Source of the DNA: Actinomycetes bacterium
GTDB taxonomy: Bacteria > Actinomycetota > Actinomycetes > Jiangellales > Jiangellaceae
DNA: 38,820 nt
Assembly: GCA_021793295.1 (NCBI GenBank)
Contig: JAJYTA010000022.1
Coordinates: forward strand, 1-38,820
Reading direction: 5' to 3'
The notes under the pieces are model-generated. The model ran no database searches, was not told the DNA's origin, and saw only the letters and a program-made list of their open reading frames with translations. The stretch's first letter is position 1, and each line of letters opens with the position of its first letter. This document shows positions 15,537 through 23,772 of this stretch, one piece after another. Position numbers and translations under genes: made by a program.

Positions 15537-17117
15537 TCAGCGCACGTCCCGCCGGCGAAACGACACCACGCCCACGACGATCACCGCGGCCGCGAGCCCG
15601 GTCAACGTCAGCGATGCCGCCACGTCCATGCTGCCGCCCGGTAACCGTGGCGTGTGCTCGAACGGCGACAGCTCGAGCACCCAGTCGGGCAGCCGGATCA
15701 GCGAGCCCAGCATCGCGGCGACCACGCAGCCGGCCAGAATCGCCCACGCTGTGACGGCCAGTCGAGGCAGTAGGCCGATCAAGAGCACCGTGGCGGCGGT
15801 GAGCAACCACACTGCGGGCACGTGCGCCATGGCCGCGCCGGCCAGGCGTGGGATTTGCTCGGCGTCGCTGGTCAAGATGCCGTAGGCGATTCCGGTCCCC
15901 AGACCTCCGGCGACAGGCACCACGATCGCAGCGGCGAGTGGCGCGACGAGGTGGCTGAGCAACCATGCCGGCCGGCTGAGCGGGGTGGCCAAGATGGGTT
16001 CGGCCCGCCCGGCCGACTCTTCGCTGGTGATGCGCAACGCCGAGGCGATGGCGCAACCGGCAGCTGCCAGTGACAACAGCAGTAGCGTCAAGGCCAGGAA
16101 CGCCTCGGTCGGGTTCGCGCCGTACGCACTCACCCACTCCTGCAGGTCGTCGCTCTCGGCGACGATGTCCTCCATCTCGCGTGCGACCGATCCGAAAGCC
16201 AGGCCACCGAGAAACACGCCCACCGTCCAGCCGATCAGCGACGCCCGCTGCAGACGCAGTGAGAATCCCACCTGGTGGAGCAGTGTCGGTGACGCCGACG
16301 CCGGCCCCGGCCGCTGCGGTACGAGTCCCGCCCCGACATCGCGCCGATTCTGCAGCGCGACGGCCATGGCGACCAGGAGGGCGGCAGCGCCGAGCGCGAT
16401 CAGCAGTGGCCACCAGCGTTCGTCGGCGAACGGGCGGGTGGCCTGTACCCAGCCGAACGGCGAGAGCCAGGACAGGCCGGTCTCGCCGACGTCACCGGCC
16501 GCGCGGATCACGTAGGCGGCTGCGACCACCGTGCCCGCGATGGCGTTCGACCCTCGTACGTGTTCGGTGATCTGACTGGTCACCGCGGCGACGGCGCCGA
16601 AGACGATGCCGATGCCCGCCAGCGCGGCTCCGAACGTGGCAGCTCCGGCGGCTGAAACGTCGAAGGCGGTCATGATCGCCGCCACCGCGGTCCCGACGGC
16701 GATGTTCATCGCCACCATGACGATGACCGCGGCGGCCAGCGCGGCATGCCGGCCGAGGACATTGGCTCGCAACAGCTCGAGGCGTCCGGACTCTTCTTCC
16801 GCACGGGTGCAGCGGCCGATGATCAGCACGCTCATCAGCGCGACCGCGACCGAGAGGTAACCGCCGACCTCGAACACCGTCGCCCCGCCTGCGGTGTCGA
16901 CGGCGTGGCCCGGTCCATTGAGCGCGGTGGCCGCCGGGCTGGAGCCCGCCGTCTCGGCGTAGCCGGCCAGGTCGGCCGCGGTGGGGTAGAGACTCTTGAT
17001 GCCCGCGGTGGTCGCCGCGAGGAGCCCGGTGAGGGCTGCGAGCCAGACGGCAAGGCGGACCCGGTCGCGGCGTACGTTCAGCCGGGCCAGATGCATGGTT
17101 CCGGTCAGCGTGCTCAT
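15537..17117 (-). CDS. ABC-2 type exporter permease (antibiotic exporter-like)
   Basis: A 526-residue integral membrane protein with about twelve hydrophobic segments in two similar halves, each starting with a basic arginine-rich cytoplasmic stretch ([19 protein letters not shown] and [19 protein letters not shown]). The pattern and [10 protein letters not shown] and [14 protein letters not shown] loops fit the fused ABC-2 permeases of the tetronasin/polyketide-antibiotic exporter group. ATG 17117 overlaps the ATPase stop (ATGA), so the two subunits are translated together. Regulation is probably by the divergent TetR gene. The exported compound is unknown; self-protection or drug efflux is an inference. 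Confidence 0.88.
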   Translation of the reverse strand: MSTLTGTMHLARLNVRRDRVRLAVWLAALTGLLAATTAGIKSLYPTAADLAGYAETAGSSPAATALNGPGHAVDTAGGATVFEVGGYLSVAVALMSVLIIGRCTRAEEESGRLELLRANVLGRHAALAAAVIVMVAMNIAVGTAVAAIMTAFDVSAAGAATFGAALAGIGIVFGAVAAVTSQITEHVRGSNAIAGTVVAAAYVIRAAGDVGETGLSWLSPFGWVQATRPFADERWWPLLIALGAAALLVAMAVALQNRRDVGAGLVPQRPGPASASPTLLHQVGFSLRLQRASLIGWTVGVFLGGLAFGSVAREMEDIVAESDDLQEWVSAYGANPTEAFLALTLLLLSLAAAGCAIASALRITSEESAGRAEPILATPLSRPAWLLSHLVAPLAAAIVVPVAGGLGTGIAYGILTSDAEQIPRLAGAAMAHVPAVWLLTAATVLLIGLLPRLAVTAWAILAGCVVAAMLGSLIRLPDWVLELSPFEHTPRLPGGSMDVAASLTLTGLAAAVIVVGVVSFRRRDVR

Positions 17118-18040
17118 CGGGCGGCCTCGGCGGGTTGCGGTTCGGTGCTGGTGTCGTCGCCGGTGCCGTAGTGGCGCATGAACAGCTCCTCGAGTGAGGG
17201 CGGTGCGCTGGTGAGGGCTTGCACGCCGTACGTCGTGAGCGCACGCAGGGCTGCGTCGAGATGGTCACCGTCGACGTCGAATCGCACGGTTGCGCCGTCG
17301 ACGGTCAACCCGTGGACCCCGGGCACGCGGTCCAAGTCGTCTGCCGGGCGGCTGGTCGTGGCTTCGATGCTGGTCCGGGTCAGGTGCCGTAGTTCACTCA
17401 ACGAGCCGGACTGCACGGTGCGCCCGGCCCGGATGATGCTGACTCGGTCACACAGCTTCTCGACCTCGGCCATGATGTGGCTGGAGAGCAGGACCGTGCG
17501 CCCCTCGGACTTTGCTTCGCGGATGCATTCGGTGAACACCGCTTCCATCAACGGGTCCAAACCGGACGTCGGCTCATCCAAGATCAACAACTTTGCGTCG
17601 GAGGCAAGCGCGGCCACCAGGGCGACCTTCTGCCGGTTGCCCTTCGAGTAGGTGCGGCCCTTCTTGGTCGGGTCGAGGTCGAAGCGCTGCAGCAGGTCGG
17701 CGCGGCGACGTGGATCGAGCCCGCCGCGCAGCCGGCCGAGGACGTCGATGACCTCACCACCGGTCAGCGACGGCCACAGGTTCACGTCACCGGGGACGTA
17801 GGCCAGCCGCCGGTGTAGGTCGACCGCGTCGGACCACGGGTCGCGCCCGAACATCGTCGCGGCTCCGTCGTCGGCGCGCAGCAGCCCGAGCAGGATGCGG
17901 ATCGTGGTGGACTTTCCGGCGCCGTTCGGGCCGAGTAGGCCGTGCACCTCGCCGGTGCGCACCGTCAGATCGAGTCCGTCGAGTGCGCGCGTGCGGCCGA
18001 AGTGTTTGGTCAACCCGCCGACGTCGATCGGCAGAGACAT
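17114..18040 (-). CDS. ABC transporter ATP-binding protein
   Basis: A 308-residue ATPase with Walker A GPNGAGKS (37-44), a signature motif in the variant form YSKGNRQK (131-138), Walker B LLILDEP (151-157), and the H-loop histidine at 188 (LLSSHIMAE). The variant signature is typical of the DrrA/CcmA-like antibiotic exporter ATPases. The C-terminal extension (about 220-308) is the usual DUF4162-like tail. ATG 18040 is preceded by AGGAGG. The permease gene starts within its stop codon. A 10-bp inverted repeat and a divergent TetR gene lie just upstream. Confidence 0.92.
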   Translation of the reverse strand: MSLPIDVGGLTKHFGRTRALDGLDLTVRTGEVHGLLGPNGAGKSTTIRILLGLLRADDGAATMFGRDPWSDAVDLHRRLAYVPGDVNLWPSLTGGEVIDVLGRLRGGLDPRRRADLLQRFDLDPTKKGRTYSKGNRQKVALVAALASDAKLLILDEPTSGLDPLMEAVFTECIREAKSEGRTVLLSSHIMAEVEKLCDRVSIIRAGRTVQSGSLSELRHLTRTSIEATTSRPADDLDRVPGVHGLTVDGATVRFDVDGDHLDAALRALTTYGVQALTSAPPSLEELFMRHYGTGDDTSTEPQPAEAAR

Positions 18041-18056
18041 CAGGCCTCCTAGAGCT

Positions 18057-18086
18057 GAGAGTTACTGTCAATTAGTAGTAACTCTC
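18057..18086. promoter_or_regulatory. Inverted-repeat operator between ABC exporter and tetR
   Basis: Arms GAGAGTTACT (18057-18066) and AGTAACTCTC (18077-18086) are exact inverted repeats with a 10-nt spacer. They lie 17 bp before the ABC ATPase start. A direct repeat ACTGTCA occurs at 18064-18070 and again at 18114-18120, next to the tetR promoter. Likely bound by the TetR protein. Confidence 0.7.
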
Positions 18087-18138
18087 GCATACGTAGGACG
18101 CAAACTGCAAGTGACTGTCAGTTCTTCCAGGAGGGCGC

Positions 18139-18144
18139 TACGAT
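18139..18144 (+). promoter_or_regulatory. -10 box for leaderless tetR transcript
   Basis: TACGAT is followed by 7 nt and ATG 18152. No Shine-Dalgarno is present. The ACTGTCA copy at 18114-18120 falls where the -35 would be. Confidence 0.5.
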
Positions 18145-18151
18145 CGCAGCA

Positions 18152-18772
18152 ATGGCGGCCGAACTCAGCTTGCGCGAGCGCAAGAAGCTCAAGGCGATGC
18201 GCCACATCCAACGGGTGGCCGTCGACTTGTTCGATCAGCATGGCTACGACGCGGTGTCCATCGAACGCATCGCGGCCGAGGCCGAGGTGTCACCGAGTTC
18301 GATCTACCGCTACTTCGGCACCAAGGAACAGCTGATCCTGCACGACGAGTACGACCCCGTCGCGGTCCGGGCGCTCGACAACGAGTTGGCGGCCCGCGAC
18401 CCGATCACCGCGCTGCGCAAGGTCATCACCGAGATGGTCGAGGTGATGATGAGCAACGACGACGAGGACCTCGTACGCCGCCGGATGAGTTACGCAGTGA
18501 CGGTGCCCGCCGTGCGGGCCGGCATGTATCGCCAGGGTGACGAGGTCAATGCCGACATTCGGGCGCTGCTGGCCAAGCACACCGGCCGGGACCCGAACGA
18601 ACTGGAGATCCGGGTCCTCGTCGCCGCGCTCGTCGCTGGGTTCCTGGCGAGCATCGAGTACTGGCACGACAGCGGCTATCGAGAATCGTTGCACGAGGTG
18701 CTCGACCGTTCGCTTGACGTCATGACCGGCCTCAGCCTCGAGTGGCGCCGAGCGAAAGCCCCTACTGGGTGA
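18152..18772 (+). CDS. TetR-family regulator of the adjacent ABC exporter
   Basis: A 206-residue protein with an N-terminal helix-turn-helix (about 15-60; IQRVAVDLFDQHGYDAVSIER and IAAEAEVSPSSIYRYFGTKEQ) and an all-alpha C-terminal ligand domain. It is divergent from the ABC exporter genes with an inverted repeat between them, the standard layout of a drug-sensing repressor and its pump. The ligand is unknown. Its last 11 bases overlap the 3' end of the convergent alpha/beta hydrolase gene. Confidence 0.9.
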   Translation: MAAELSLRERKKLKAMRHIQRVAVDLFDQHGYDAVSIERIAAEAEVSPSSIYRYFGTKEQLILHDEYDPVAVRALDNELAARDPITALRKVITEMVEVMMSNDDEDLVRRRMSYAVTVPAVRAGMYRQGDEVNADIRALLAKHTGRDPNELEIRVLVAALVAGFLASIEYWHDSGYRESLHEVLDRSLDVMTGLSLEWRRAKAPTG

Positions 18773-19577
18773 GGCGGGCTCGCTCCAGGAACGTCAAGAC
18801 TGCGGCATTGAACGCAGCCGGCTGCTCCATGGCCAGCGTGTGCCCGGTGCCCGGGATCACCGCACTCGCGGCGAACTGTGCCTCGGCTTCAAGGCATCCG
18901 GCCACCGTGTGGATGTCGGTGGAGTCGAGGTCGCCCACGAGAACCAGCACTGGCGGGGTGAGCTCACGCAGGCGGGTGAGCGCGCCGACCTCGCGCATGG
19001 CGCCGGAGGCCGCGGCATGGTTGCGGACGACGTCGGTGGCCATCTGCCGGCACCGTTTTCGCACCGAGGCATCGACCTGGTCCGGTCCTCGATGGGGCCC
19101 GTCGACCCAGGCCCGGAGGAAGTACTCGACGTAGCCGTCGAGATCGCCCGCCTGCGCTGCAGCCGACTGCCGCTGCATCAGCTCGAGGATTGCGGGATCG
19201 GTGAACTGCATGCCGCTGACGCCGGGACTCGCCAGCGTCATCATGTCGACCAAGTCCGGGTAGGTCAGGGCGAAGTCGATGGCGATGCGCGCGCCCGTGG
19301 ACAGCCCGACCAGCGAGGCTCGGGGAACGTCGAGCCCGGCGAGCAGATCTGCGAGATCGTCACAGGCGGAGTAGTCGGCAACCGGTGTGGACGAGGCGCC
19401 GTGCCCGCGTGCGTCGTAGCGGATCACGCGGTAACCAGCCCGGGCGAAGACGTCGACCTGGTCGTCCCACATCCGGTGGTCGAGCATGCCGGCATGGATG
19501 AGCACGAGCGGGTGGCCGGCCCCGCGGTCGTCGACGAACAGCTCTCCGTCGCGAACGGGTAATCGGCCACTGGTCAT
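18762..19577 (-). CDS. Alpha/beta-fold hydrolase
   Basis: A 271-residue hydrolase of the 3-oxoadipate enol-lactonase/esterase-like group. Visible elements are the oxyanion region LVLIHAG (24-30), nucleophile Ser93 in GLSTG, acid Asp218 in VGDLDSTD, and His246 in GTGHTLAM. No signal peptide, so it is cytoplasmic. Substrate not predictable. ATG 19577 has GGAG about 10 nt upstream. It lies just beyond the Tad operon terminator on the same strand, so it is probably transcribed separately, and its 3' end overlaps the convergent tetR by 11 bp. Confidence 0.87.
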   Translation of the reverse strand: MTSGRLPVRDGELFVDDRGAGHPLVLIHAGMLDHRMWDDQVDVFARAGYRVIRYDARGHGASSTPVADYSACDDLADLLAGLDVPRASLVGLSTGARIAIDFALTYPDLVDMMTLASPGVSGMQFTDPAILELMQRQSAAAQAGDLDGYVEYFLRAWVDGPHRGPDQVDASVRKRCRQMATDVVRNHAAASGAMREVGALTRLRELTPPVLVLVGDLDSTDIHTVAGCLEAEAQFAASAVIPGTGHTLAMEQPAAFNAAVLTFLERARLTQ

Positions 19578-19602
19578 CGTGCGAAGCTCCGTTCTCTACC
19601 GA

Positions 19603-19639
19603 GTCAGGGCCGCCCGAACGCAGGCTGGGCGACCCTGAC
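19603..19639 (-). terminator. 13-bp hairpin ending the Tad-type operon
   Basis: GTCAGGGCCGCCC (19603-19615) and GGGCGACCCTGAC (19627-19639) pair over 13 bp with one mismatch and an 11-nt loop. On the minus strand this is 80 bp after the last Tad operon gene and 26 bp before the hydrolase ATG. No strong T-run follows, so it could alternatively be a leader structure of the hydrolase gene. Confidence 0.65.
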
Positions 19640-19718
19640 GCAACGTATGACAGATCAGGATCCGATCGGTAGTGGTGTCCATGTGGTGGGCACCATGACC
19701 GACATTTGCCGCGAACCT

Positions 19719-20324
19719 TCAGCCGGACGGGTCGGCGAGGCGAACCGAGGCGATCAGCCAGCCCCCGGCCGGCTCGGCGTACACGAGCCCGAGATCGAGC
19801 TTCATGCCGGAGTCGTAGGTCAGCACGCCGCGGGTTTTCGTGGCCTCGCCGGGATCGTCGACGTCGACGTCGACGAGCGTGCCCGTCGGGATGTCGGCGA
19901 CGCGCACGTCGCGATACATCGCCGCCTGCTCGTCGGTGAGCCACGAGGACACCGCGGCGAACCACGCCTGCTGACCCAGCGTCGTCTGGGTGAAGGTCCG
20001 GCCGAATCCCGTCGCCACTTCGGCCCACCCGCCGGCCGAAGCGCCGATGACGTCAGCGGTCCCTGTGATCGACGGCGCAGCCGTCGACGATGGCGACGAC
20101 GTGGACATCGGCTCACTTGGTGTGGCGGAGACGGGAGACGAGCCGGCCGAGGGCAGCGGCACCGGACGAGGGCCGGTGGAGAGGATCGCCCACACCGCGC
20201 CCCCGCAGGCCAGCGCCGTCACGGCGACCAGCAGCCACAGCCAGTGCTGCCGAAGGAATCCGATGACGCCGACGGCACGCCCGGACACGCGAGCTCGTGG
20301 CGCAGGGACGACGGGAAACGTCAC
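19719..20324 (-). CDS. Tad operon accessory membrane protein, possibly VirB8/TcpC-like
   Basis: A 201-residue protein: a cytoplasmic basic N-terminus, one transmembrane helix (about 25-47), a Ser/Pro/Thr linker, then a soluble extracytoplasmic domain of about 115 residues. That domain (from about 87) begins with helices (GWAEVATGFGRTFTQTT, QAWFAAVSSWLTDEQAAMYRDV) and ends in beta strands (GTLVDVDVDD, RGVLTYDSGMKLDLGLVYA, GWLIASVRL). This alpha-then-beta order behind one anchor resembles the NTF2-like fold of VirB8 and TcpC in conjugation and secretion systems. That is an inference from pattern, not a match to a known motif. The GTG start overlaps the upstream stop (GTGA), so it is the last gene of the Tad operon. 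Confidence 0.75.
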   Translation of the reverse strand: MTFPVVPAPRARVSGRAVGVIGFLRQHWLWLLVAVTALACGGAVWAILSTGPRPVPLPSAGSSPVSATPSEPMSTSSPSSTAAPSITGTADVIGASAGGWAEVATGFGRTFTQTTLGQQAWFAAVSSWLTDEQAAMYRDVRVADIPTGTLVDVDVDDPGEATKTRGVLTYDSGMKLDLGLVYAEPAGGWLIASVRLADPSG

Positions 20325-20620
20325 AGCAACCCGTCGTCGTCATCAGCGTCGGCGAGCCTGCGCTGCAGGGACGTCAGTGGATGATCGGGCGGGGATGCCG
20401 GCAGCGTCGGTGGCCACGGCATGGCGTGCGCATCGAGCACGGCGCTGAGCGTGTGGTCGGCTTCGCGGGCGCGGCGCTGCAACAGCGGGAGCAGCAGCGC
20501 CTGGCCGAGATCAAACGGATCGGCCGCCAGCGCGGCGAGGGCCGCATACAGCGACCGCCGCGCGGTCAGGGCGTCGGCCGCCGCGTCGAGCTGGTTCCTG
20601 GTGTCGTCGAGTTCGGGCAT
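20321..20620 (-). CDS. Small Tad operon protein, function unknown
   Basis: A 99-residue cytoplasmic protein, largely helical: ELDDTRNQLDAAADALTARR, then a leucine/alanine-rich segment (LYAALAALAADPFDLGQALL), then a proline-rich stretch and an acidic tail (ADADDDDGLL). No recognisable family. ATG 20620 is preferred because GGAGGAG precedes it by about 11 nt; an in-frame GTG at 20692 would add 24 residues but lacks a ribosome-binding site. It shares a GTGA overlap with the next gene. Conservation only inside Tad loci would support a role in the apparatus. Confidence 0.65.
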   Translation of the reverse strand: MPELDDTRNQLDAAADALTARRSLYAALAALAADPFDLGQALLLPLLQRRAREADHTLSAVLDAHAMPWPPTLPASPPDHPLTSLQRRLADADDDDGLL

Positions 20621-20738
20621 GGGGGTGAGAGCTCCTCCCACAGGTGGGGTGTCTACTGCCTGTGGGTGCGCAGCGTGGGTGCTTCGTGACACCTGCGGCG
20701 ACGATCTGGTAGCACGATGCGTCGTCCCGACGAGGCCG

Positions 20739-21167
20739 TCACAGTCTCGTCGTCACCTCGACGGTCGCCTCGCCGGTGGCTTCGAGCGTGGTGATGCCGA
20801 TGAGCGACAGGATGCGCGCCGGTTCGGTCGTATCGGTTCGAACGACGATGGTATTGCCCTCCAGCGTGACCGAGCCGGCAACGCCGGCCGCGGACAGGTG
20901 GTTTCGGGCGGCGGCGACGGCGCGGCGCCGATCGAGACCACTCGAGCCGGTCACCACCGACCCGCTGATGTGCTGACCGGCAGCCCGTGCCGCCTCAGCG
21001 GCGACGTTGTCGGCGCGCTGCTGAGCCGTCATTTGGGCGCGGCCGTCGAACACCAGGCCCACCATCGCGATCAGCGCCAGGGTGACGACTGCGAAGATCA
21101 AGGTGATGCTGCCGGTGTCGCTGCTCGTCCTGAGCCTGGTCGTCCGCGTCATCCGAGTGCTCCTCAT
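20739..21167 (-). CDS. TadG-like pilus assembly protein
   Basis: A 142-residue protein with a short basic N-terminus followed by GSITLIFAVVTLALIAMVGL (19-38), the hydrophobic N-terminal helix typical of the TadG-like (putative Flp pilus-assembly) family, and VFDGRAQMTAQQRADNVAAEAAR just after it. The C-terminal region is alpha/beta and extracytoplasmic. It lacks the long von Willebrand domain of full TadG, as usual in the short actinobacterial versions. ATG 21167 overlaps the preceding TadE stop. It is probably a minor pilin-like or assembly component. Confidence 0.82.
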   Translation of the reverse strand: MRSTRMTRTTRLRTSSDTGSITLIFAVVTLALIAMVGLVFDGRAQMTAQQRADNVAAEAARAAGQHISGSVVTGSSGLDRRRAVAAARNHLSAAGVAGSVTLEGNTIVVRTDTTEPARILSLIGITTLEATGEATVEVTTRL

Positions 21168-21595
21168 CGTTCGCGGTATGTGTCGACGGGGCTGACGGCG
21201 GTTGCGCGGACGGTGACCGTCGGCAAGGCCAACGGAAGGTCGGCCACCTTGAGCGGACAGCTCACGGTGACCGTCACCCGGCCCGGATCGCCGAGGGCCG
21301 CTCGGAGCCCGGAGGTGTCGACCTCAACCGTCGTGCTCAGACAAGCCAGGCCCTGATCGGCCAGGGAGCGGCGGGCGACTTCGGCTGCGGCCGTTTCCCC
21401 GGCCGTCGCTGTGCGTTGCAGCGACGCTGCCCGGGCCGCGTCCGCAGCCGCCTGCTCGACCGTCCCGTCGGCCAGGGCGTGTCGGCCGGCGAACGTAAGC
21501 AACGCGATGAGCAGGAGGAGGCCCGGCGCCAGGACCGCCATCTCGAGTGTCGCCGAGCCACGTTCGGCGGCGCCCGCACGGCCTGCGCGGGTCAT
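21164..21595 (-). CDS. TadE-like pseudopilin (second copy)
   Basis: A 143-residue protein with the TadE hallmark: a basic N-terminus, then GSATLEMAVLAPGLLLLIALL, in which the short leader ends at Gly and the mature helix has Glu at position +5, as required by prepilin peptidase-type processing. The mature part contains two cysteines (LACLSTTVEVD and VTVSCPL) that may form a disulfide outside the membrane. ATG 21595 overlaps the preceding stop (ATGA); ATG 21607 in the same frame is an alternative. Together with the neighbouring TadE-like gene it probably forms minor pilin subunits. Confidence 0.85.
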   Translation of the reverse strand: MTRAGRAGAAERGSATLEMAVLAPGLLLLIALLTFAGRHALADGTVEQAAADAARAASLQRTATAGETAAAEVARRSLADQGLACLSTTVEVDTSGLRAALGDPGRVTVTVSCPLKVADLPLALPTVTVRATAVSPVDTYRER

Positions 21596-21993
21596 GGATC
21601 GGTCCATCGGCGAATCGGCGCCGTCGACGACTGCGTCACGTCGATCATCCATCCGGGGATCAGCGTCGTCGACGCAGCCGACACGGTCACGGTGACATCG
21701 TCGGCACGCGCCGACTGGGTGATGGTGCGCACGCTCAGGATCGAGTCGCTCCCGGCGCTGGAGATGAATTCGGCGGCACGCTCGGCTCCGCCGTCGCCGT
21801 TGTTCATGCTGGCGGTGCGGGCACCTTCTTGGGCGGCGGTGAGCGCGATGTTGCGCGCGTGGAACCAGATGCCGGCGTGCACGATGCCGAAGATCAGCAG
21901 GAAGACCGCCGGCCACAGAATGACGGTCTCCAGGGTGGCCGAGCCGCGGTCGCGCCCGTACCTGCGCGGACTCGATCGATTCGACGGGACCAC
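21592..21993 (-). CDS. TadE-like pseudopilin (first copy)
   Basis: A 133-residue protein with a basic N-terminus and GSATLETVILWPAVFLLIFG (17-36), the TadE-type prepilin-like segment with Glu at +5 after the presumed processing site. The following helix (HARNIALTAAQEGARTASM) is the characteristic TadE AAxxGAR region. The remainder is a small beta domain. The start is GTG 21993, 4 bp after the TadC stop. It overlaps the next tadE-like gene by 4 bp. The leaders of the two copies differ, so they are probably distinct subunits rather than recent duplicates. Confidence 0.85.
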   Translation of the reverse strand: MVPSNRSSPRRYGRDRGSATLETVILWPAVFLLIFGIVHAGIWFHARNIALTAAQEGARTASMNNGDGGAERAAEFISSAGSDSILSVRTITQSARADDVTVTVSAASTTLIPGWMIDVTQSSTAPIRRWTDP

Positions 21994-21997
21994 GGAG

Positions 21998-22897
21998 TCA
22001 GCCGATCTGCATGGCGACGGGAGCGGCCAGGATCAACATGAACACCACCGACGTCGCCGCCAACGGTGCCGTGGCACGCTCGGTTCGCGCGCCGGCGCGG
22101 GCTTGGTCACCGGCGAGGATCTCACTGCGCATGGCCGAGGCCCTGGCCCGCAGGATGTCGTAGACGGTGGCGCCTTCGTGAGCTGACATCTGCATCACGT
22201 CGCCGGTCTCGGCGAGTTCGGGCAGCCGGAGTTCCTCGCCCACGGTGCGCAGCGCGTCCCAGGCTGGCGTTCCTGCCCAGCGGGCGTGAGCGAGCTCGTC
22301 GCGCACGCGGTGGAACGCCCAGGAATCGCCGATCTGGGCGGCCGACTCGAGCGCTTGTGTGGTTCCGGCACCCGCCGCTCGTTCGAGCGCGACGAGGTCG
22401 ATGTACGAGGTCATGGCGCGCTGGAACTCCGCCCGTTTGGCCTTGGCCAGGTCTGCTGCGTTGTACAAGGGCAGGTATGACAGCGCGATGGCCGCGACGA
22501 TGCCAGCCCCGACCGGGACCGTGAACGGCAGCGAGATGCCGTTGACAGCCAGGGACAGGGTGCACGCCCACGGCAGGCACAGGCCGATCGCACCGTACAG
22601 CGCTCGCTCGCCGAGGAACTGCGGCACGCTTTTGCGGAGCAGAGCCAGATCACGGTGCGGCACGTGCAGCAGAGCCGCACCGGCCGCCCGCCGCAACACC
22701 ACCCGGCCGAGGCGGTCGGTGTAGCCGTTGTCGCCCACCAGGTCGGCCGTCGCCGTCGCGGTGCCGGTCAACCGCGCCGCGGTATGCGCTGGATGCAGCT
22801 GCCGTGTTCGTCGGCCGATGAGTTCTCTGAACAGCAGAATCAGTCCGGAGCCCGCGCCCAAGCCCAGCACGACGGCCAACTGCGTGGTGGACATCAT
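21998..22897 (-). CDS. tadC: TadC-like inner-membrane platform protein
   Basis: A 299-residue type II secretion F-domain protein with N- and C-terminal transmembrane helices and a cytoplasmic helical domain (about 130-250; TSYIDLVALERAAGAGTTQALESAA, GDVMQMSAHEGATVYDILRARA). It should pair with TadB to form the membrane platform driven by the TadA ATPase. ATG 22897 is chosen because its ATG overlaps the TadB stop (ATGA); a longer reading to 22990 would run far into tadB. Length is normal for actinobacterial TadC. Confidence 0.9.
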   Translation of the reverse strand: MMSTTQLAVVLGLGAGSGLILLFRELIGRRTRQLHPAHTAARLTGTATATADLVGDNGYTDRLGRVVLRRAAGAALLHVPHRDLALLRKSVPQFLGERALYGAIGLCLPWACTLSLAVNGISLPFTVPVGAGIVAAIALSYLPLYNAADLAKAKRAEFQRAMTSYIDLVALERAAGAGTTQALESAAQIGDSWAFHRVRDELAHARWAGTPAWDALRTVGEELRLPELAETGDVMQMSAHEGATVYDILRARASAMRSEILAGDQARAGARTERATAPLAATSVVFMLILAAPVAMQIG

Positions 22898-23772
22898 GGG
22901 CCTTCCGCATCGGCGCCGGCCGCGAGGATGCGTGGCTGGCGTGGGGTGGTCGTGATCTGTCGCATCCACACCAGGCACCCGACGTAGCACGCGAGCAGCC
23001 CGCTGAGGATCAGCTGGCCGGTGGCCGTCCGGTAGGGGTCGGCGTACGGGCTGAGCAGCATCAGACCCAGCCCGGACGCGCTGATGATGGTCACCAGGCG
23101 GGCCGTGGTGCGGCCTTTCGCCTGTTCGGCGTCGATGATCCGGCGGGCTCGCACGTCGTCACGCACGGCCGCCGCGAGACCGTCCAGCACACTGCTGAGC
23201 TGGTTACCCCGCCGATTCGCGCCGAGCAGCAGGGCGGCGACGAGGAAGTCGCCGGTGGCGTCATCGAGATCGTCGGCGAACGCCCGCAGCGCTGCCGAGA
23301 TGTCCCAGCGCGCCTGCAGCCGGGCGACCAGGCGAGCCACCTCGGGGCGAATGGGCTCCGGCGACGAGCGCAGGCTGGCCGTGATGGCCTGCTCGATGCC
23401 GATCCCGACGCCAAGCACGCTCGACAGGTTCTGCGCCCACTCGCTCATCGCCTCGAGCCGGGCGATCTCGGCCTTGCTCGACGACGTCTGAAGCAGCACC
23501 GGCAGCCCCCACACGGCCGCCGGAATGATCAGCACGGCAAGCACCCATCCGGTGATCAACCACACCGCGACGCCCACGCCGGCGGCCATGGCCACGCGAC
23601 GCCGTGAACGTCGCTGCTGGGGCGTGTGCCCGCGCAGCGCCGCCAGCCGGCGCCGGATCCGGTCGTGGCGCGGGGTGCCGGCATCGACGCGGACCTTGAC
23701 CGAGCCGAAGCCCGTCGCGGCCAGTCCGGCCAGGCCCGCGATGGCGGTCACGGCTGCGAGCGCCGGGATCAC
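22894..23772 (-). CDS. tadB: TadB-like inner-membrane platform protein
   Basis: A 292-residue type II secretion F-domain protein. Transmembrane segments lie at the N-terminus, at about 63-92 (VAMAAGVGVAVWLITGWVLA), and twice near the C-terminus (LVTIISASGLGLMLL, LILSGLLACYVGCLVW). The central cytoplasmic domain (about 105-225) includes GVGIGIEQAITASLRSSPEP and LLLGANRRGNQLSSVLDGLA, as in TadB proteins. Start GTG 23772 overlaps the tadA stop (GTGA). It is predicted to couple ATPase motion to pilin assembly with TadC. Confidence 0.91.
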   Translation of the reverse strand: MIPALAAVTAIAGLAGLAATGFGSVKVRVDAGTPRHDRIRRRLAALRGHTPQQRRSRRRVAMAAGVGVAVWLITGWVLAVLIIPAAVWGLPVLLQTSSSKAEIARLEAMSEWAQNLSSVLGVGIGIEQAITASLRSSPEPIRPEVARLVARLQARWDISAALRAFADDLDDATGDFLVAALLLGANRRGNQLSSVLDGLAAAVRDDVRARRIIDAEQAKGRTTARLVTIISASGLGLMLLSPYADPYRTATGQLILSGLLACYVGCLVWMRQITTTPRQPRILAAGADAEGP

